DNA of 64,000 nt from Verrucomicrobiaceae bacterium (GCA_016795465.1 JAEUHK010000046.1:1-64000); one strand, 5' to 3'; shown: positions 17,231 through 25,729, counted from the first letter of the stretch. Notes: a model not told the origin generated them from the letters alone. Numbers and translations are program-made.

Positions 17231-17865
17231 GAGTTCTTCAGGGGCAAAATCTCGGCGAGCAAGGCACGCGCGAGCTGGGTTTTAGGCTGCCGGGGCAGGC
17301 TTTTCGTCCGGCCGCCGGGGAGGCAGAGGGTGACGGCGTTTTCCGCACTGTCAAACCCGATGCCCGGCTGCGTGATGTCGTTCGCGATGATCACATCGCA
17401 GCCCTTGCGCTCCAGCTTCTCGCGGGCGTGCTCGACGAGCTTTTCCGACTCCGCCGCAAATCCGGCCAAAACACCGCGAAACCCGAAAACCGACCTCGCC
17501 GAGCCCAAAATATCCTCCGTGCGTTCCAGCTCCAAAACCAGCCTCTCGCCGGTCTTTTTGATCTTCTGCTCCGAAACACTCACCGGCCGGTAATCCGCCA
17601 CCGCCGCGGCAAAAATGGCCACGTCGCATCCCGCGAGGCTCTTTTCCACCGCTTCAAACATCTGCCGCGCCGATTCCACCGCGATCACCTCCACGCCCGC
17701 CGGCTTCGCCAGGCTTACCGGCCCCGAAACCAGCACCACCTCATGCCCCGCCTCCACCGCCGCCTCCGCCAGCGCATACCCCATCCGCCCCGAAGACCGG
17801 TTCGTGAGATACCGGACCGGATCAAGAGCCTCCCGCGTCGGCCCGGCAGTGATGAGAATGCGCAT
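17227..17865 (-). CDS. coaB: Phosphopantothenate-cysteine ligase domain protein (CoaB)
   Basis: 212 residues from the ATG at 17863-17865. It matches the CoaB half of the usual Dfp/CoaBC fusion: RILITAGPTREALDPVR at the start, the NRSSGRMGYALAEAA nucleotide-binding segment, AAVADYRP, and the KIKKTGERLVLELERT/DI region with VLAGFAAES and ANDI. It would join cysteine to 4'-phosphopantothenate in coenzyme A synthesis. The CoaC decarboxylase domain is absent, so it must be encoded elsewhere. The stop overlaps the GTG of the inositol monophosphatase gene by four bases. Confidence 0.9.
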   Translation of the reverse strand: MRILITAGPTREALDPVRYLTNRSSGRMGYALAEAAVEAGHEVVLVSGPVSLAKPAGVEVIAVESARQMFEAVEKSLAGCDVAIFAAAVADYRPVSVSEQKIKKTGERLVLELERTEDILGSARSVFGFRGVLAGFAAESEKLVEHAREKLERKGCDVIIANDITQPGIGFDSAENAVTLCLPGGRTKSLPRQPKTQLARALLAEILPLKNS

Positions 17866-17953
17866 CCGCCGAACTAGCCGCAGCCATGCGAGGGCGCAAG
17901 CGAGCCATCTTTGAAGGGTTGCCTTTAAACGGAAGGTTCGAGTATGCTGCGGC

Positions 17954-18556
17954 ATGAAATCCTTTCTGAAGGCGTTTGGCTGGCCTGGATTCGTTGGGCT
18001 GCTTGCAGCACTGCTTCTCGCTTGGCTTGCTTTGCCAAGAGGCCCCATCGACAGGATACCTGGAAATCGACTGCTGACAGATGCCGCTCGTGTTGGGATT
18101 GAATCGGCACTCGAACGCTACTTGGAAGTCCACGGCGTCTATCCACAACCGGCCAATCCCGAAGAGACGGCGGAGATTGAACCCGGCGTGATCTGTCGGA
18201 TTGGAGGGGCCAAGTGTCTTTACCAAGCTCTCACCGGGGAAGGAAACGATGCCATCCAAGGTAGCGGTGAGAACGCAAAGCCCTCCGACGGCATTTGGGA
18301 CGACGAAGATCTAACCAGGGTCTTATTCAAAGACATGCCATCCACGATGCGCCGCAAAATCGGCAACCACTACCTCCTCGTCGATGGCTACGGCCGCCCC
18401 TTTCAATACATCAAAGCCGATCCCGCCAAGAAGAACACCCTCAACACCACCTACGACCTCTGGTCCTACGGCGACGACGAAACCCACCTCCGCGCCACCT
18501 CCAAGGACACCGAGGCCGATCCGTCACTCGGAGCGAAGTGGATCAAGAACTGGTGA
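17954..18556 (+). CDS. Membrane-anchored GspG-like protein
   Basis: 200 residues. An N-terminal transmembrane segment (residues 8-27, FGWPGFVGLLAALLLAWLAL) is followed by a soluble domain resembling the C-terminal part of type II secretion pseudopilin GspG: VGIESALERYLEVHGVYPQP, KCLYQALTGEG, then DGYGRPFQYIKADP and YDLWSYGDDE. A prepilin peptidase site (G/F-T-x-x-E) is not visible, so it is probably an anchored pseudopilin-like protein rather than a processed subunit. No other secretion genes are adjacent. It is followed by a repeat-rich, gene-free stretch. Confidence 0.7.
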   Translation: MKSFLKAFGWPGFVGLLAALLLAWLALPRGPIDRIPGNRLLTDAARVGIESALERYLEVHGVYPQPANPEETAEIEPGVICRIGGAKCLYQALTGEGNDAIQGSGENAKPSDGIWDDEDLTRVLFKDMPSTMRRKIGNHYLLVDGYGRPFQYIKADPAKKNTLNTTYDLWSYGDDETHLRATSKDTEADPSLGAKWIKNW

Positions 18557-18593
18557 CGCACATTCACCGCCGTGTTTGCCCCATCGAGAGCGG

Positions 18594-18741
18594 CCCCTCA
18601 CCCCAGCCCTCTCCCCGGAAATGGCCTGGTCGAGAATGAACGCTTTCCGCCGGGGAGAGGGAGGGGGCATTCTGGTCCCTCTCCCCGCTGAAGGCCTTCG
18701 ATAGGTTTCAGGTAAGCGGCGGGGAGAGGCTAGGTGAGGGG
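18594..18741. repeat. Intergenic inverted-repeat element (CCCCTCACCCC type)
   Basis: The outer arms CCCCTCACCCCAGCCC (from 18594, running on to about 18616) and GGGGAGAGGCTAGGTGAGGG (18721-18740) are imperfect complements. An inner perfect 12-bp pair, CGGGGAGAGGGA (18651-18662) and TCCCTCTCCCCG (18676-18687), forms a second hairpin. The CCCTCACCCCAGCCCTCTCC motif is a widely seen bacterial intergenic repeat (general knowledge). It starts 38 bp after the GspG-like gene. Confidence 0.7.
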
Positions 18742-18754
18742 GCACCCAGGCCTA

Positions 18755-19030
18755 TTTGGCGGAGCGGTGAGGCTTGTTCAGCGTCGTGGCAGCCCTTTTG
18801 CGGAGCCGCGAGGCTTGTTCGCCGCCGTGGCTGGACCTTTGCGGAGCCGCGAGGCTTGTTCGCCGCTGTGGGAGGACCTTTGCGGAGCCAAGAGGCTTGC
18901 TCGCCGCCGTGGCGGGACCTTTGCGGAGCCATGAGGCTTGCTTGCCGCCGTGGGAAGACTTTTGCGGAGCCATGAGGCTTGCTCGCCGCCGTGGGAAGAC
19001 TTTTGCGGAGCCGTGAGGCGTGTTCGCGGG
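18755..19030. repeat. 41-bp tandem repeat (minisatellite)
   Basis: The anchor TTTGCGGAGCC occurs at 18797, 18838, 18879, 18920, 18961 and 19002, exactly 41 bases apart each time. A diverged copy begins at 18755 and a partial one ends near 19030. Each unit reads roughly TTTGCGGAGCC-RTGAGGCTTG-CTCGCCGCCGTGG-GAAGAC. Units 5 and 6 are nearly identical, earlier ones more diverged. The spacing is not a multiple of three, so a coding frame would step through all three phases; no credible gene runs through it. No spacers, so not CRISPR. Confidence 0.85.
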
Positions 19031-19141
19031 CGAGATCAGGGCCGTTGGTGAACGGAAACAGCTCGCCCGAAGAGTTCATTCCCTCCTTCGAGCAAGAAAT
19101 CCGCTTCACAGGCCGCAACCGCTCGAATTATAAACAACGCC

Positions 19142-20566
19142 ATGAAGCTCCCCGGCCTCCTCTTTGCTCTCACTGCCTCGCTCGCTCTCGCCGCGCCGTC
19201 GGATCCGCCGAATGTCGTGCTCGTGATGGCGGACGATCAAGGCTGGGGCGACATGGCTTATAACGGTCACCCGCACGTCCAGACGCCGAACTTCGACGCG
19301 ATGGCCCGCGAGGGCATCCGCTTCGATCAATTTCATGCCGCGGCACCCGTGTGCTCGCCCACGCGGGGCAGTGTGATGACGGGGCGCACGCCGAATCGCT
19401 TTGGCTGCTTCTCGTGGGGCCACACCCTGCGGCCGCAGGAGGTCACCATCGGCGAGGTGATGCAAAAAGCCGGCTACCGCACCGGTCACTTCGGCAAGTG
19501 GCATCTCGGCTCCGTGCAAAAAGCGAGTCCGGTGAGCCCCGGCGCGAGCGGTTTCGATACCTGGGTCTCCGCGCCGAACTTCTTCGACCTCGATCCCATC
19601 CTCAGCGATCAAGGCAAGGCCGTGCAGTTCAAAGGCGACAGCTCGGACATCACCGCGGATCTCGCTTTGAAATTCATCCGCCAGTGCGCGGAGAAGGACC
19701 AGCGCTTCCTGGCCGTCGTGTGGTTTGGTTCACCACATAGCCCGCACAAGGCTCTCGATGGGGATCGCGACCTCTACGCGGACCAGCCGAAGAACGTGCG
19801 TGACTTCTACGGCGAGATCACCGCCATGGACCGGGCTTTTGGCCGCATCCGCGAGGAGTTGAAGAAGCTCGATCTGCGTGATGAGACCGTGCTGTGGTAT
19901 TGCAGCGACAACGGCGCGTTGCCGAAGATCGGCTCCAGTGGCGGGCGTCGCGGCAACAAAGGCAAAATCTACGAGGGCGGCCTGCTCGTGCCCTCGTTGC
20001 TCGAATGGCCCGCGCAGTTCAAAACGCCCAAAGTCATCTCCACGCCCTGTGTCACCAGTGACATCCTCCCCACCCTCGCCGACATCACCGGCGCGGCCAT
20101 CGGCCACGACATGCCGCTCGACGGCCAGAGCCTTCTCCCGGTGCTCGAAGGGGACTCCAACAAGCGCAGCAAGCCCATCGGCTTTTGGGATGCGAACAAG
20201 GGCGGCATCGGCACGCCGTCCGATAAATGGATGGCCGAACTCCTCGCCGATCAGGCGAAGGGCATCGAGCCGAATGATCCGGCCCGCGTGGTGCCTGATG
20301 CGGCCAAGATCGGCCCGCCGGTCTCGCTCACGAGCTTTCCCGGCCACGCCGCCTGGATCGACGGCTCGTGGAAGCTGCATCGCATCGAGAAAAAAGGTGC
20401 CGCGGAGGTCGAGTGGGAACTTTACGACCTTTCCAAAGATCCGAACGAGGAGGACATCCTTATCGCCGAGCAGCCCGAACGCTTCGCCGCGATGCGCAAC
20501 GCCCTCGAAGACTGGCTCGAAAGCGTGGCGAAGAGCCTGAACGGCGAGGATTACAAAAAGCCGTGA
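19142..20566 (+). CDS. Secreted sulfatase
   Basis: 474 residues. Signal peptide 1-18 (MKLPGLLFALTASLALAA), then the alkaline-phosphatase-superfamily sulfatase fold. Metal aspartates lie in MADDQGWGD (29-37). The formylglycine motif CSPTRGS has the modifiable cysteine at 71, in the C-x-P-x-R form, so an anaerobic or FGE maturase is expected elsewhere. GYRTGHFGKWHLG follows, and YCSDNGALP carries the second metal-binding site. Type I sulfatases remove sulfate esters from polysaccharides or other substrates and are expanded in PVC bacteria (family knowledge). The minisatellite ends about 110 bp upstream. Confidence 0.95.
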   Translation: MKLPGLLFALTASLALAAPSDPPNVVLVMADDQGWGDMAYNGHPHVQTPNFDAMAREGIRFDQFHAAAPVCSPTRGSVMTGRTPNRFGCFSWGHTLRPQEVTIGEVMQKAGYRTGHFGKWHLGSVQKASPVSPGASGFDTWVSAPNFFDLDPILSDQGKAVQFKGDSSDITADLALKFIRQCAEKDQRFLAVVWFGSPHSPHKALDGDRDLYADQPKNVRDFYGEITAMDRAFGRIREELKKLDLRDETVLWYCSDNGALPKIGSSGGRRGNKGKIYEGGLLVPSLLEWPAQFKTPKVISTPCVTSDILPTLADITGAAIGHDMPLDGQSLLPVLEGDSNKRSKPIGFWDANKGGIGTPSDKWMAELLADQAKGIEPNDPARVVPDAAKIGPPVSLTSFPGHAAWIDGSWKLHRIEKKGAAEVEWELYDLSKDPNEEDILIAEQPERFAAMRNALEDWLESVAKSLNGEDYKKP

Positions 20567-20662
20567 CGCCAACCGGGAACGGCGAACACTGAACCGAGAA
20601 CAGCGAAGCGTTCCCCACCTCCCGCTTGCACCGCGGCGCAATCCGTTGTTTCTCCCTTTCGC

Positions 20663-21967
20663 ATGCCCTCCACCGTCCCCACGCATCTTGATCTGAGCCA
20701 CCTCGGCGAGCCCGTCTATCGCGGCTCCGTGCAGAACCTCCACGCGATCCCCGATCATCCCGGCTTTGTGGCCTGCGAGACGACGGAGGCGGGCTCGGTC
20801 TTCGATGTGGGCTCGATCTTCAAAATCGAGGGCAATGACCTCAACCGCGCCCTTTTCCGCCACGCGATGTATTCCCGCCTCGCCCAGCCGGAGACGTGGA
20901 AACGCGTGAAGGCCGCCATCGAGGCCTCGTCGATCTCTCCCGAGCTGCGCGAGGAGCTGCTCACGGGTCCGTTTGAGCGCATGCTTGAGCAGGGGGCGGT
21001 CACGCACCACATCGGCATGGTCGATGCCCGCAGCGGGGCCATCGTGCGCGAGGGCATGCCGGAGCATCCGAGCTGCTTCAATGTCGTGCGCCGCTTCCCC
21101 GTGATGCATCCGCCGCAGCGGAAGCTGCTCGGCACCTTCGTGTTCGACTACGCGCAGTTTCATCAGAGCACGAGCTATGTGGTGCCGCTGGAATACATCG
21201 TGCGCTTTGGCGTCACGAGCGGCTCGTCCATCTTCAAAAAGTATCAAAGCCTCGGCGAGGCCGCGAAGCGTGCCTACGAGCAGGAGATGGGCCTCACGAA
21301 GCCGATGAAGGTCTGGGAGATGCTGGAGCGTCCGGTGTATGACCTCACCAGCAAATACGAGCCGGAAGACCGCGCCGTGAGCAAGCAGGAGGCGCTCATG
21401 ATGAGCGGCCTCAGCAGTCAGGACTTCCTCGATACAATCAAGATGTCCATCCTCGGCGGCTGGGCCGTGCGCGAGCTGCTGGAGACCGCGGGGCTGCTGC
21501 TGTGGGATCTCAAATGGGAATTCGCCGTCGATGGCGAGGACCTGCTCTTCGTCGATACGATCGACGCGGACTCTTTCCGCGGCACTTCCTTCCTCAACGT
21601 GGACGGCCGCAAGCTGGTGATCCATTTCAACAAGCAGGCCATGCGTGATTACTACCGCCTCGCGCATCCCGAGTGGTTCGCCGGCATCAACGACGCGAAG
21701 CAAGTGGCTCAAAAGAACGGCCAGCCCTTCAAGCAGGTGCTGCGTGAAGGCCAGGCTGCTGGCAAATGGCCCGCCACGCCGGTCGTCGATCCCGTTTTCC
21801 TCGATCTGCAAGCCCGCAAGACCGCTCTCATCCGCGAGCATGTGCTGGCCGCTCGTCCAGCTGCCGCGATCAAAGCTGATCTCGAGGCCGCTGGCGAGGC
21901 CGAGGTGGACTTCTACCGCTCGAAGAGCCTCCTCCCTGCCCTGCTCGATATGAACGCGGTGGCGTAA
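20663..21967 (+). CDS. PurC (SAICAR synthetase) superfamily protein
   Basis: 434 residues, cytoplasmic. Segments align with the SAICAR synthetase fold: YRGSVQNLHAI (glycine-rich loop), SVFDVGSIFKIEGNDLNRAL near the N-terminus, VPLEYIVRFGVTSGSS (the VPLE.VVR motif) and LLWDLKWEFAVDGEDLLFVD...DADS at the C-terminal acidic metal site. It is longer than ordinary PurC (about 240-300) and its motifs are diverged, so it may be a lineage-specific PurC or a paralogue with another substrate (inference). The next gene starts one base after its TAA, implying cotranscription and coupled translation with a DUF1549/DUF1553 protein, an unexpected partner for purine synthesis. Confidence 0.7.
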   Translation: MPSTVPTHLDLSHLGEPVYRGSVQNLHAIPDHPGFVACETTEAGSVFDVGSIFKIEGNDLNRALFRHAMYSRLAQPETWKRVKAAIEASSISPELREELLTGPFERMLEQGAVTHHIGMVDARSGAIVREGMPEHPSCFNVVRRFPVMHPPQRKLLGTFVFDYAQFHQSTSYVVPLEYIVRFGVTSGSSIFKKYQSLGEAAKRAYEQEMGLTKPMKVWEMLERPVYDLTSKYEPEDRAVSKQEALMMSGLSSQDFLDTIKMSILGGWAVRELLETAGLLLWDLKWEFAVDGEDLLFVDTIDADSFRGTSFLNVDGRKLVIHFNKQAMRDYYRLAHPEWFAGINDAKQVAQKNGQPFKQVLREGQAAGKWPATPVVDPVFLDLQARKTALIREHVLAARPAAAIKADLEAAGEAEVDFYRSKSLLPALLDMNAVA

Positions 21968-21968
21968 A

Positions 21969-23735
21969 ATGATGGATCGGGCCAGTTGGGCTCGTTTGAG
22001 CGCCGCCGTGATCCTTCGTTCTTTTTGTGCTCTGAGCCTCGCCGTGGCCTCCGCCCACGCCGCGGCCATCCGTGCCTCGAACGATCCCGTGAAGGACGAG
22101 CGGCCCATCACCGCGAAGGACCGCGAGCACTGGGCGTGGCGACCACTCATCAAGGTGGACGCGGCGAATCTGGATGCCGTGGTGGCAAAAAAGACTCCCA
22201 TCGAAAACGAAGCCGATGCCGCCACGCTCATTCGCCGCGTGACTTTTGACCTCACGGGGCTGCCGCCTTCCGCGTCTGACTTGTCGGACCTGTCTGACTG
22301 GTCCGACCAAAAGTATGAAGCGCTTGTCGGCCGTCTTTTGGACTCTCCACGCTATGGCGAGCACTGGGCGCAGTGGTGGCTGGATCTCGCCCGCTTTGCC
22401 GAATCGGATGGCTTTGAGTTCGACGCGGTGCGGGAGCGTGCATGGCAGTATCGGGACTGGGTCATCGCGGCCCTGAATGCGGACACGCCGCTCGATGTGT
22501 TCGTGCAGCAGCAGCTCGCTGGCGATTTGACGGGCGCGGAGACGGCCACGGGCTTTCTCATGGCCGGCCCCGACATGCCCGACGTGAACAACCAGGTCGA
22601 GCGTCGCCACATCTTCCTGAACGACATGACCGCCACGGTCGGCACCGTGTGCCTCGGGCTCACGTTTGGCTGTGCGCAGTGCCACGACCATCCGTATGAT
22701 CCCATCAGCCAGGCGGACTTTTATCGTCTGCGGGCCTTCTTCGATGCCACGGTGATGCCGAAGGAACGCAAGCCCATGGGCCCCGTGGCCCGCGTGGTCA
22801 CCGATGGTGTGCCCGCGAGTGTTGTCTTCGTGCGTGGCGAGTCGAAACGCCCCGGTCCGGCTGTGCAGCCGGCTTTTCCTCGCATCGGCCTCATGGCCCC
22901 AACAGAGGCTGAAAAGCTCGATCGCGTGGCTTTGGCCAAATGGATCACGAGTCGCGACAATGTGCTCTTTGCCCGCTCGATGGCCAACCGGCTCTGGCAG
23001 CAGCACTTTGGCAAACCGCTGGCCGGCAATCCGGGCGATCTCGGCCATCAAGGCGAGGCTCCGACGCATCCCGAGCTGCTCGACTGGCTCGCCGCCGAGC
23101 TTCCGCGTCAAAACTGGAGCCTCAAAAAGCTCCACAAGCTCATCGTCATGTCCCGCACCTATCGCCAGGCTTTGCCGCAGCAGAGACGCCTCACGGGCGA
23201 GATGCTTCGCGATACGCTCATCAGCCTCGGCGAAGGCCTGAACACGCAAACCGGTGGCTCGAGCGTGCGCCTGCCCTTGCCGAAAGAGATCAGCGATACG
23301 CTCCTCAAAAAACAAGCCGACATCACGCCTGATGCCGCGCAGCATCGCCGCCGCAGCATTTATACCTTTGCCCGTCGCAACCAGCGGAACCCCTTGTTTG
23401 AGCTGTTTGACCGTCCCGATGCGCAGGCAAGCTGCAGCCGCCGCAACGAGTCCACCACCGCGCCGCAAGCCCTCGCGATGCTGAACTCCGATTTCGTCCA
23501 CGAAACCGCCGCCAGCCTCTCCAAACGCCTCACCACCGCCCACGGCTCCGAAACGGAGAAAATCATCGAAGAGGTCACGCGGCTCTGTCTGTCCCGAAAT
23601 GCCTCCCAAGCCGAAATCGAAGCCGGAAAGGCCTTCATCGAAAAGCAGGTCACTCTCGCCGGAAGCTTCGATGAAGCCGTGAAGGACTACTGCCTCGCCG
23701 TGCTGAACTCGAACGCGTTCGTGTTTGTGGATTGA
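21969..23735 (+). CDS. DUF1549/DUF1553 domain protein
   Basis: 588 residues with a signal peptide (about 1-32, ending ASAHAA). A DUF1549 domain (about 55-260: DAATLIRRVTFDLTGLPPS, SPRYGEHWAQWWLDLARFAES, RYRDW-type segment) is followed by a DUF1553 domain (about 310-560: WITSRDNVLFARSMANRLW, GNPGDLGHQGEAPTHPELLDW, MSRTYRQ, ESTTAPQALAMLNSDF). CAQCHDH supplies a CxxCH-like motif at 235-239. The N-terminal PSCyt1 cytochrome domain common in the family is missing, making this a short member. The family is confined mostly to PVC bacteria and of unproven function. It is usually paired with DUF1501, but here is coupled to the PurC-like gene. Confidence 0.9.
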   Translation: MMDRASWARLSAAVILRSFCALSLAVASAHAAAIRASNDPVKDERPITAKDREHWAWRPLIKVDAANLDAVVAKKTPIENEADAATLIRRVTFDLTGLPPSASDLSDLSDWSDQKYEALVGRLLDSPRYGEHWAQWWLDLARFAESDGFEFDAVRERAWQYRDWVIAALNADTPLDVFVQQQLAGDLTGAETATGFLMAGPDMPDVNNQVERRHIFLNDMTATVGTVCLGLTFGCAQCHDHPYDPISQADFYRLRAFFDATVMPKERKPMGPVARVVTDGVPASVVFVRGESKRPGPAVQPAFPRIGLMAPTEAEKLDRVALAKWITSRDNVLFARSMANRLWQQHFGKPLAGNPGDLGHQGEAPTHPELLDWLAAELPRQNWSLKKLHKLIVMSRTYRQALPQQRRLTGEMLRDTLISLGEGLNTQTGGSSVRLPLPKEISDTLLKKQADITPDAAQHRRRSIYTFARRNQRNPLFELFDRPDAQASCSRRNESTTAPQALAMLNSDFVHETAASLSKRLTTAHGSETEKIIEEVTRLCLSRNASQAEIEAGKAFIEKQVTLAGSFDEAVKDYCLAVLNSNAFVFVD

Positions 23736-23744
23736 AGGCGCGTT

Positions 23745-24824
23745 TTACTCCGCCCAGGCCTCACGCAGCAGGCGGAGGTAGTTCCCGTGCATGATGTTGG
23801 CGATGTCCTCGGGCTTGTAGCCGCGTTTTTCGAGCATCGCGGGGATGCGGGCGAGATCGGCGATGGTGTCGAGGTCTTCCGGGGTTTGCTCGGTGCCGTA
23901 ACCGCCATCGAGATCGGTGCCGATGCCGCTGTGAAGAGCATTGCCCGCGAGCTGGCAGACGTGGTCGATGTGATCGCAAATGACTTCGAGCTTCAGGCCG
24001 GTCTCCTGCGGCGTGGTTTTGCCGCGAACCCAGCCCGGAATCATCATCCAAGCATCGAGCGCCGCGCCGATGACAGCACCACGCTCGATGAGCGCCTTGA
24101 TTTGATCATCGCTGAACTGCCGCGGATCGGGCACGAGGGCGCGGCAGTTGCTATGAGAGGCCCAAACGGGGCCGTGGTAGATGTCGAGCGCCTGCCAGAA
24201 ACTGGCATCGCTGAGGTGCGTGACATCGAGGATGATGCCGAGGCGGTCCATCTCCTGGATCAATTCCTTCCCACCGGGACGCAGCGGGCCTTCAGGCTGG
24301 TCATGCCCATGAGCGTAGCGGCACACGCCGTAGTGCGCGGGGCCGAGGGCGCGGAGGCCCTGCGCATACGCATCCTCAAGGTGACCGACACTGCGGATGC
24401 TGTCCGCGCCTTCGAGGCTGAGGATGTAGCAGATGGGCTTGGTATCATCCGGGATGGTGTCATCGCTCCAAAGCGCCACGGCTTCATCGAGCTCACGCAG
24501 GTTGGTGATTTGCGACATCTGGCCGACCTCCTCCATGGCGCGATACCACGCGAGCTGGCCCTGCGTCTCCGCCCAGGCCTGCTCGGGGGACATCCAGTTC
24601 GCGATGGGCGAGACGCCGGGCATGCAGCCGGCGAGTTGCGTGGCCACGCAGATGCCCACTTTCCCCTGACGCATCTCCGGGAAGGCGGTAGTGCCGCAGG
24701 CGCGGCCTTTGCCGGTCATGCCAGCCTCGCGACGGCGGACCTCATGCACCGGGAGGCGCAGGTCACGATTGAAGCCGCCGAGGGCGTTGAGGGAGAGGTC
24801 GAGATGGGCGTCGAAGGTGAGCAT
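23745..24824 (-). CDS. Membrane dipeptidase (peptidase M19)
   Basis: 359 residues. A zinc TIM-barrel dipeptidase of the renal-dipeptidase family. The N-terminal DAHLDLSLN carries the HxD zinc ligands, the middle has ILDVTHLSDASFWQAL and ASHSNCRALVPDPRQ (further His ligands), and the C-terminal part GIGTDLDGGYG precedes LEKRGYKPEDIANIMHGNYLRL. No signal peptide, so cytoplasmic. It would cleave dipeptides, including those with D-residues (family knowledge). Last gene of a probable nuoA-Dabb-dipeptidase unit; its end is 9 bp from the convergent DUF1549/1553 stop. Confidence 0.92.
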   Translation of the reverse strand: MLTFDAHLDLSLNALGGFNRDLRLPVHEVRRREAGMTGKGRACGTTAFPEMRQGKVGICVATQLAGCMPGVSPIANWMSPEQAWAETQGQLAWYRAMEEVGQMSQITNLRELDEAVALWSDDTIPDDTKPICYILSLEGADSIRSVGHLEDAYAQGLRALGPAHYGVCRYAHGHDQPEGPLRPGGKELIQEMDRLGIILDVTHLSDASFWQALDIYHGPVWASHSNCRALVPDPRQFSDDQIKALIERGAVIGAALDAWMMIPGWVRGKTTPQETGLKLEVICDHIDHVCQLAGNALHSGIGTDLDGGYGTEQTPEDLDTIADLARIPAMLEKRGYKPEDIANIMHGNYLRLLREAWAE

Positions 24825-24879
24825 GATGAGATTCCGGGATCAAAAGCGCCGAACAAACGGCCTTCGTGCCCGAATTGCA

Positions 24880-25197
24880 TCAGGAATACTTCACGTCCTT
24901 GCGCGGCTCCATCTCGAAGGCGGTGCTCTCCTGCTCGGCGATGTTCGGCTTGAGCACTTCCTCGCGGTATTTGATGTAATACGGATCGTCCTGGCAGATG
25001 GCGAGCTTGTCCATGCTCTCGACCTCGATGTGGACGAACCACGGATACGGGTCGGCGGGGTTCACCCGCTTGCCGGTCTTCACGGCGAGCACCTCCGGCA
25101 CGCGGAGCAGCAGCACACGGGTCTGCGCCATGAGGGTTTCCAGCTTCTCAGTGGTGACCTCGGGCTTGAGCTGAAAAAGGCTCAGGTAGGCGATCAT
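24880..25197 (-). CDS. Dabb (stress-responsive alpha/beta barrel) family protein
   Basis: 105 residues. A dimeric ferredoxin-like fold of the Dabb family is suggested by MIAYLSLFQLKPEVTTEKLE, the central KTGKRVNPADPYPWFVHIEVES and a DDPYYIKYREEVLKPNI segment. Function of such proteins is mostly unknown; some bind aromatic or polyketide substrates. It lies between nuoA (30 bp upstream) and the dipeptidase gene (55 bp downstream). Confidence 0.78.
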   Translation of the reverse strand: MIAYLSLFQLKPEVTTEKLETLMAQTRVLLLRVPEVLAVKTGKRVNPADPYPWFVHIEVESMDKLAICQDDPYYIKYREEVLKPNIAEQESTAFEMEPRKDVKYS

Positions 25198-25227
25198 GGC
25201 GAGGTCGTGGAGGGAAAGGAGGACCGG

Positions 25228-25602
25228 TTACGATTTCCAGTCCAGCACGCCCTTCTTCCAGGCATAGCCAAAGGCTCCCAGCAGGATGGCGGCAAACACA
25301 AAGGCGAAGGCGAGGATCGAGGGACCGAAGGCAGCGAGGTAGTCCTTGTAAACGATGGACCAGGGATAGAGGAAGACGACCTCGATGTCGAAGAGCACGA
25401 AGAGCATCGCCACGATGTAAAACTTCACGCTGAAGCGGGGCTGGGCCTCGCCGACCGGAAGCATGCCGCACTCGTAGGCGCTGTCCTTGATCTGGTTCCG
25501 CGGGGATGACTTCCCAAGCAGGGCGGAGGCGATCAGGGTGACGACCGCGAACCCGGCGGCGATGACGAATTGGATCAGGATGGGCAGGTAATTTTCCAGC
25601 AT
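25228..25602 (-). CDS. nuoA: NADH-quinone oxidoreductase subunit A
   Basis: 124 residues, the usual length. Three transmembrane helices (about 8-28, 62-82 and 92-112) flank the family signature SAYECGMLPVGEAQPRFSVKFY and LFDIEVVFLYPW. NuoA is a small membrane subunit of complex I at the quinone-binding junction. It is normally followed by nuoB; here the next genes are Dabb and dipeptidase, and no other nuo gene is in the window. This may be an isolated second or separated copy. Confidence 0.95.
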   Translation of the reverse strand: MLENYLPILIQFVIAAGFAVVTLIASALLGKSSPRNQIKDSAYECGMLPVGEAQPRFSVKFYIVAMLFVLFDIEVVFLYPWSIVYKDYLAAFGPSILAFAFVFAAILLGAFGYAWKKGVLDWKS

Positions 25603-25660
25603 GGGCGGGGGAAGTGGGCGCTGCTGGACGGGTAGCGAGCCGGGAAGCAGGCGTCAAATC

Positions 25661-25705
25661 TTGTTCACAAACAAACAGGCCGCCCGGCATTCCGGACGGC
25701 CTGTT
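25661..25705 (-). terminator. Probable terminator of the 25730-26071 gene
   Basis: Stem AACAGGCCGCCCGG (25674-25687) and CCGGACGGCCTGTT (25692-25705) with a CATT loop; 13 of 14 pairs match. On the minus strand it is followed by a TTTGTTTGTG tract. It lies 24 bp past the stop at 25730 and before nuoA, separating the two units. Confidence 0.6.
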
Positions 25706-25729
25706 CGCGAGGAGGCTGGCTTGAAAAAA

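Noticed and set aside
18755..19030. CRISPR array
   Set aside because: The 41-bp units are directly contiguous and similar throughout; there are no unique spacers and no cas genes.
19730..22255. 841-codon minus-strand frame
   Set aside because: Lies antisense to the sulfatase, PurC-like and DUF1549/1553 genes, which have clear family motifs and signal peptides.
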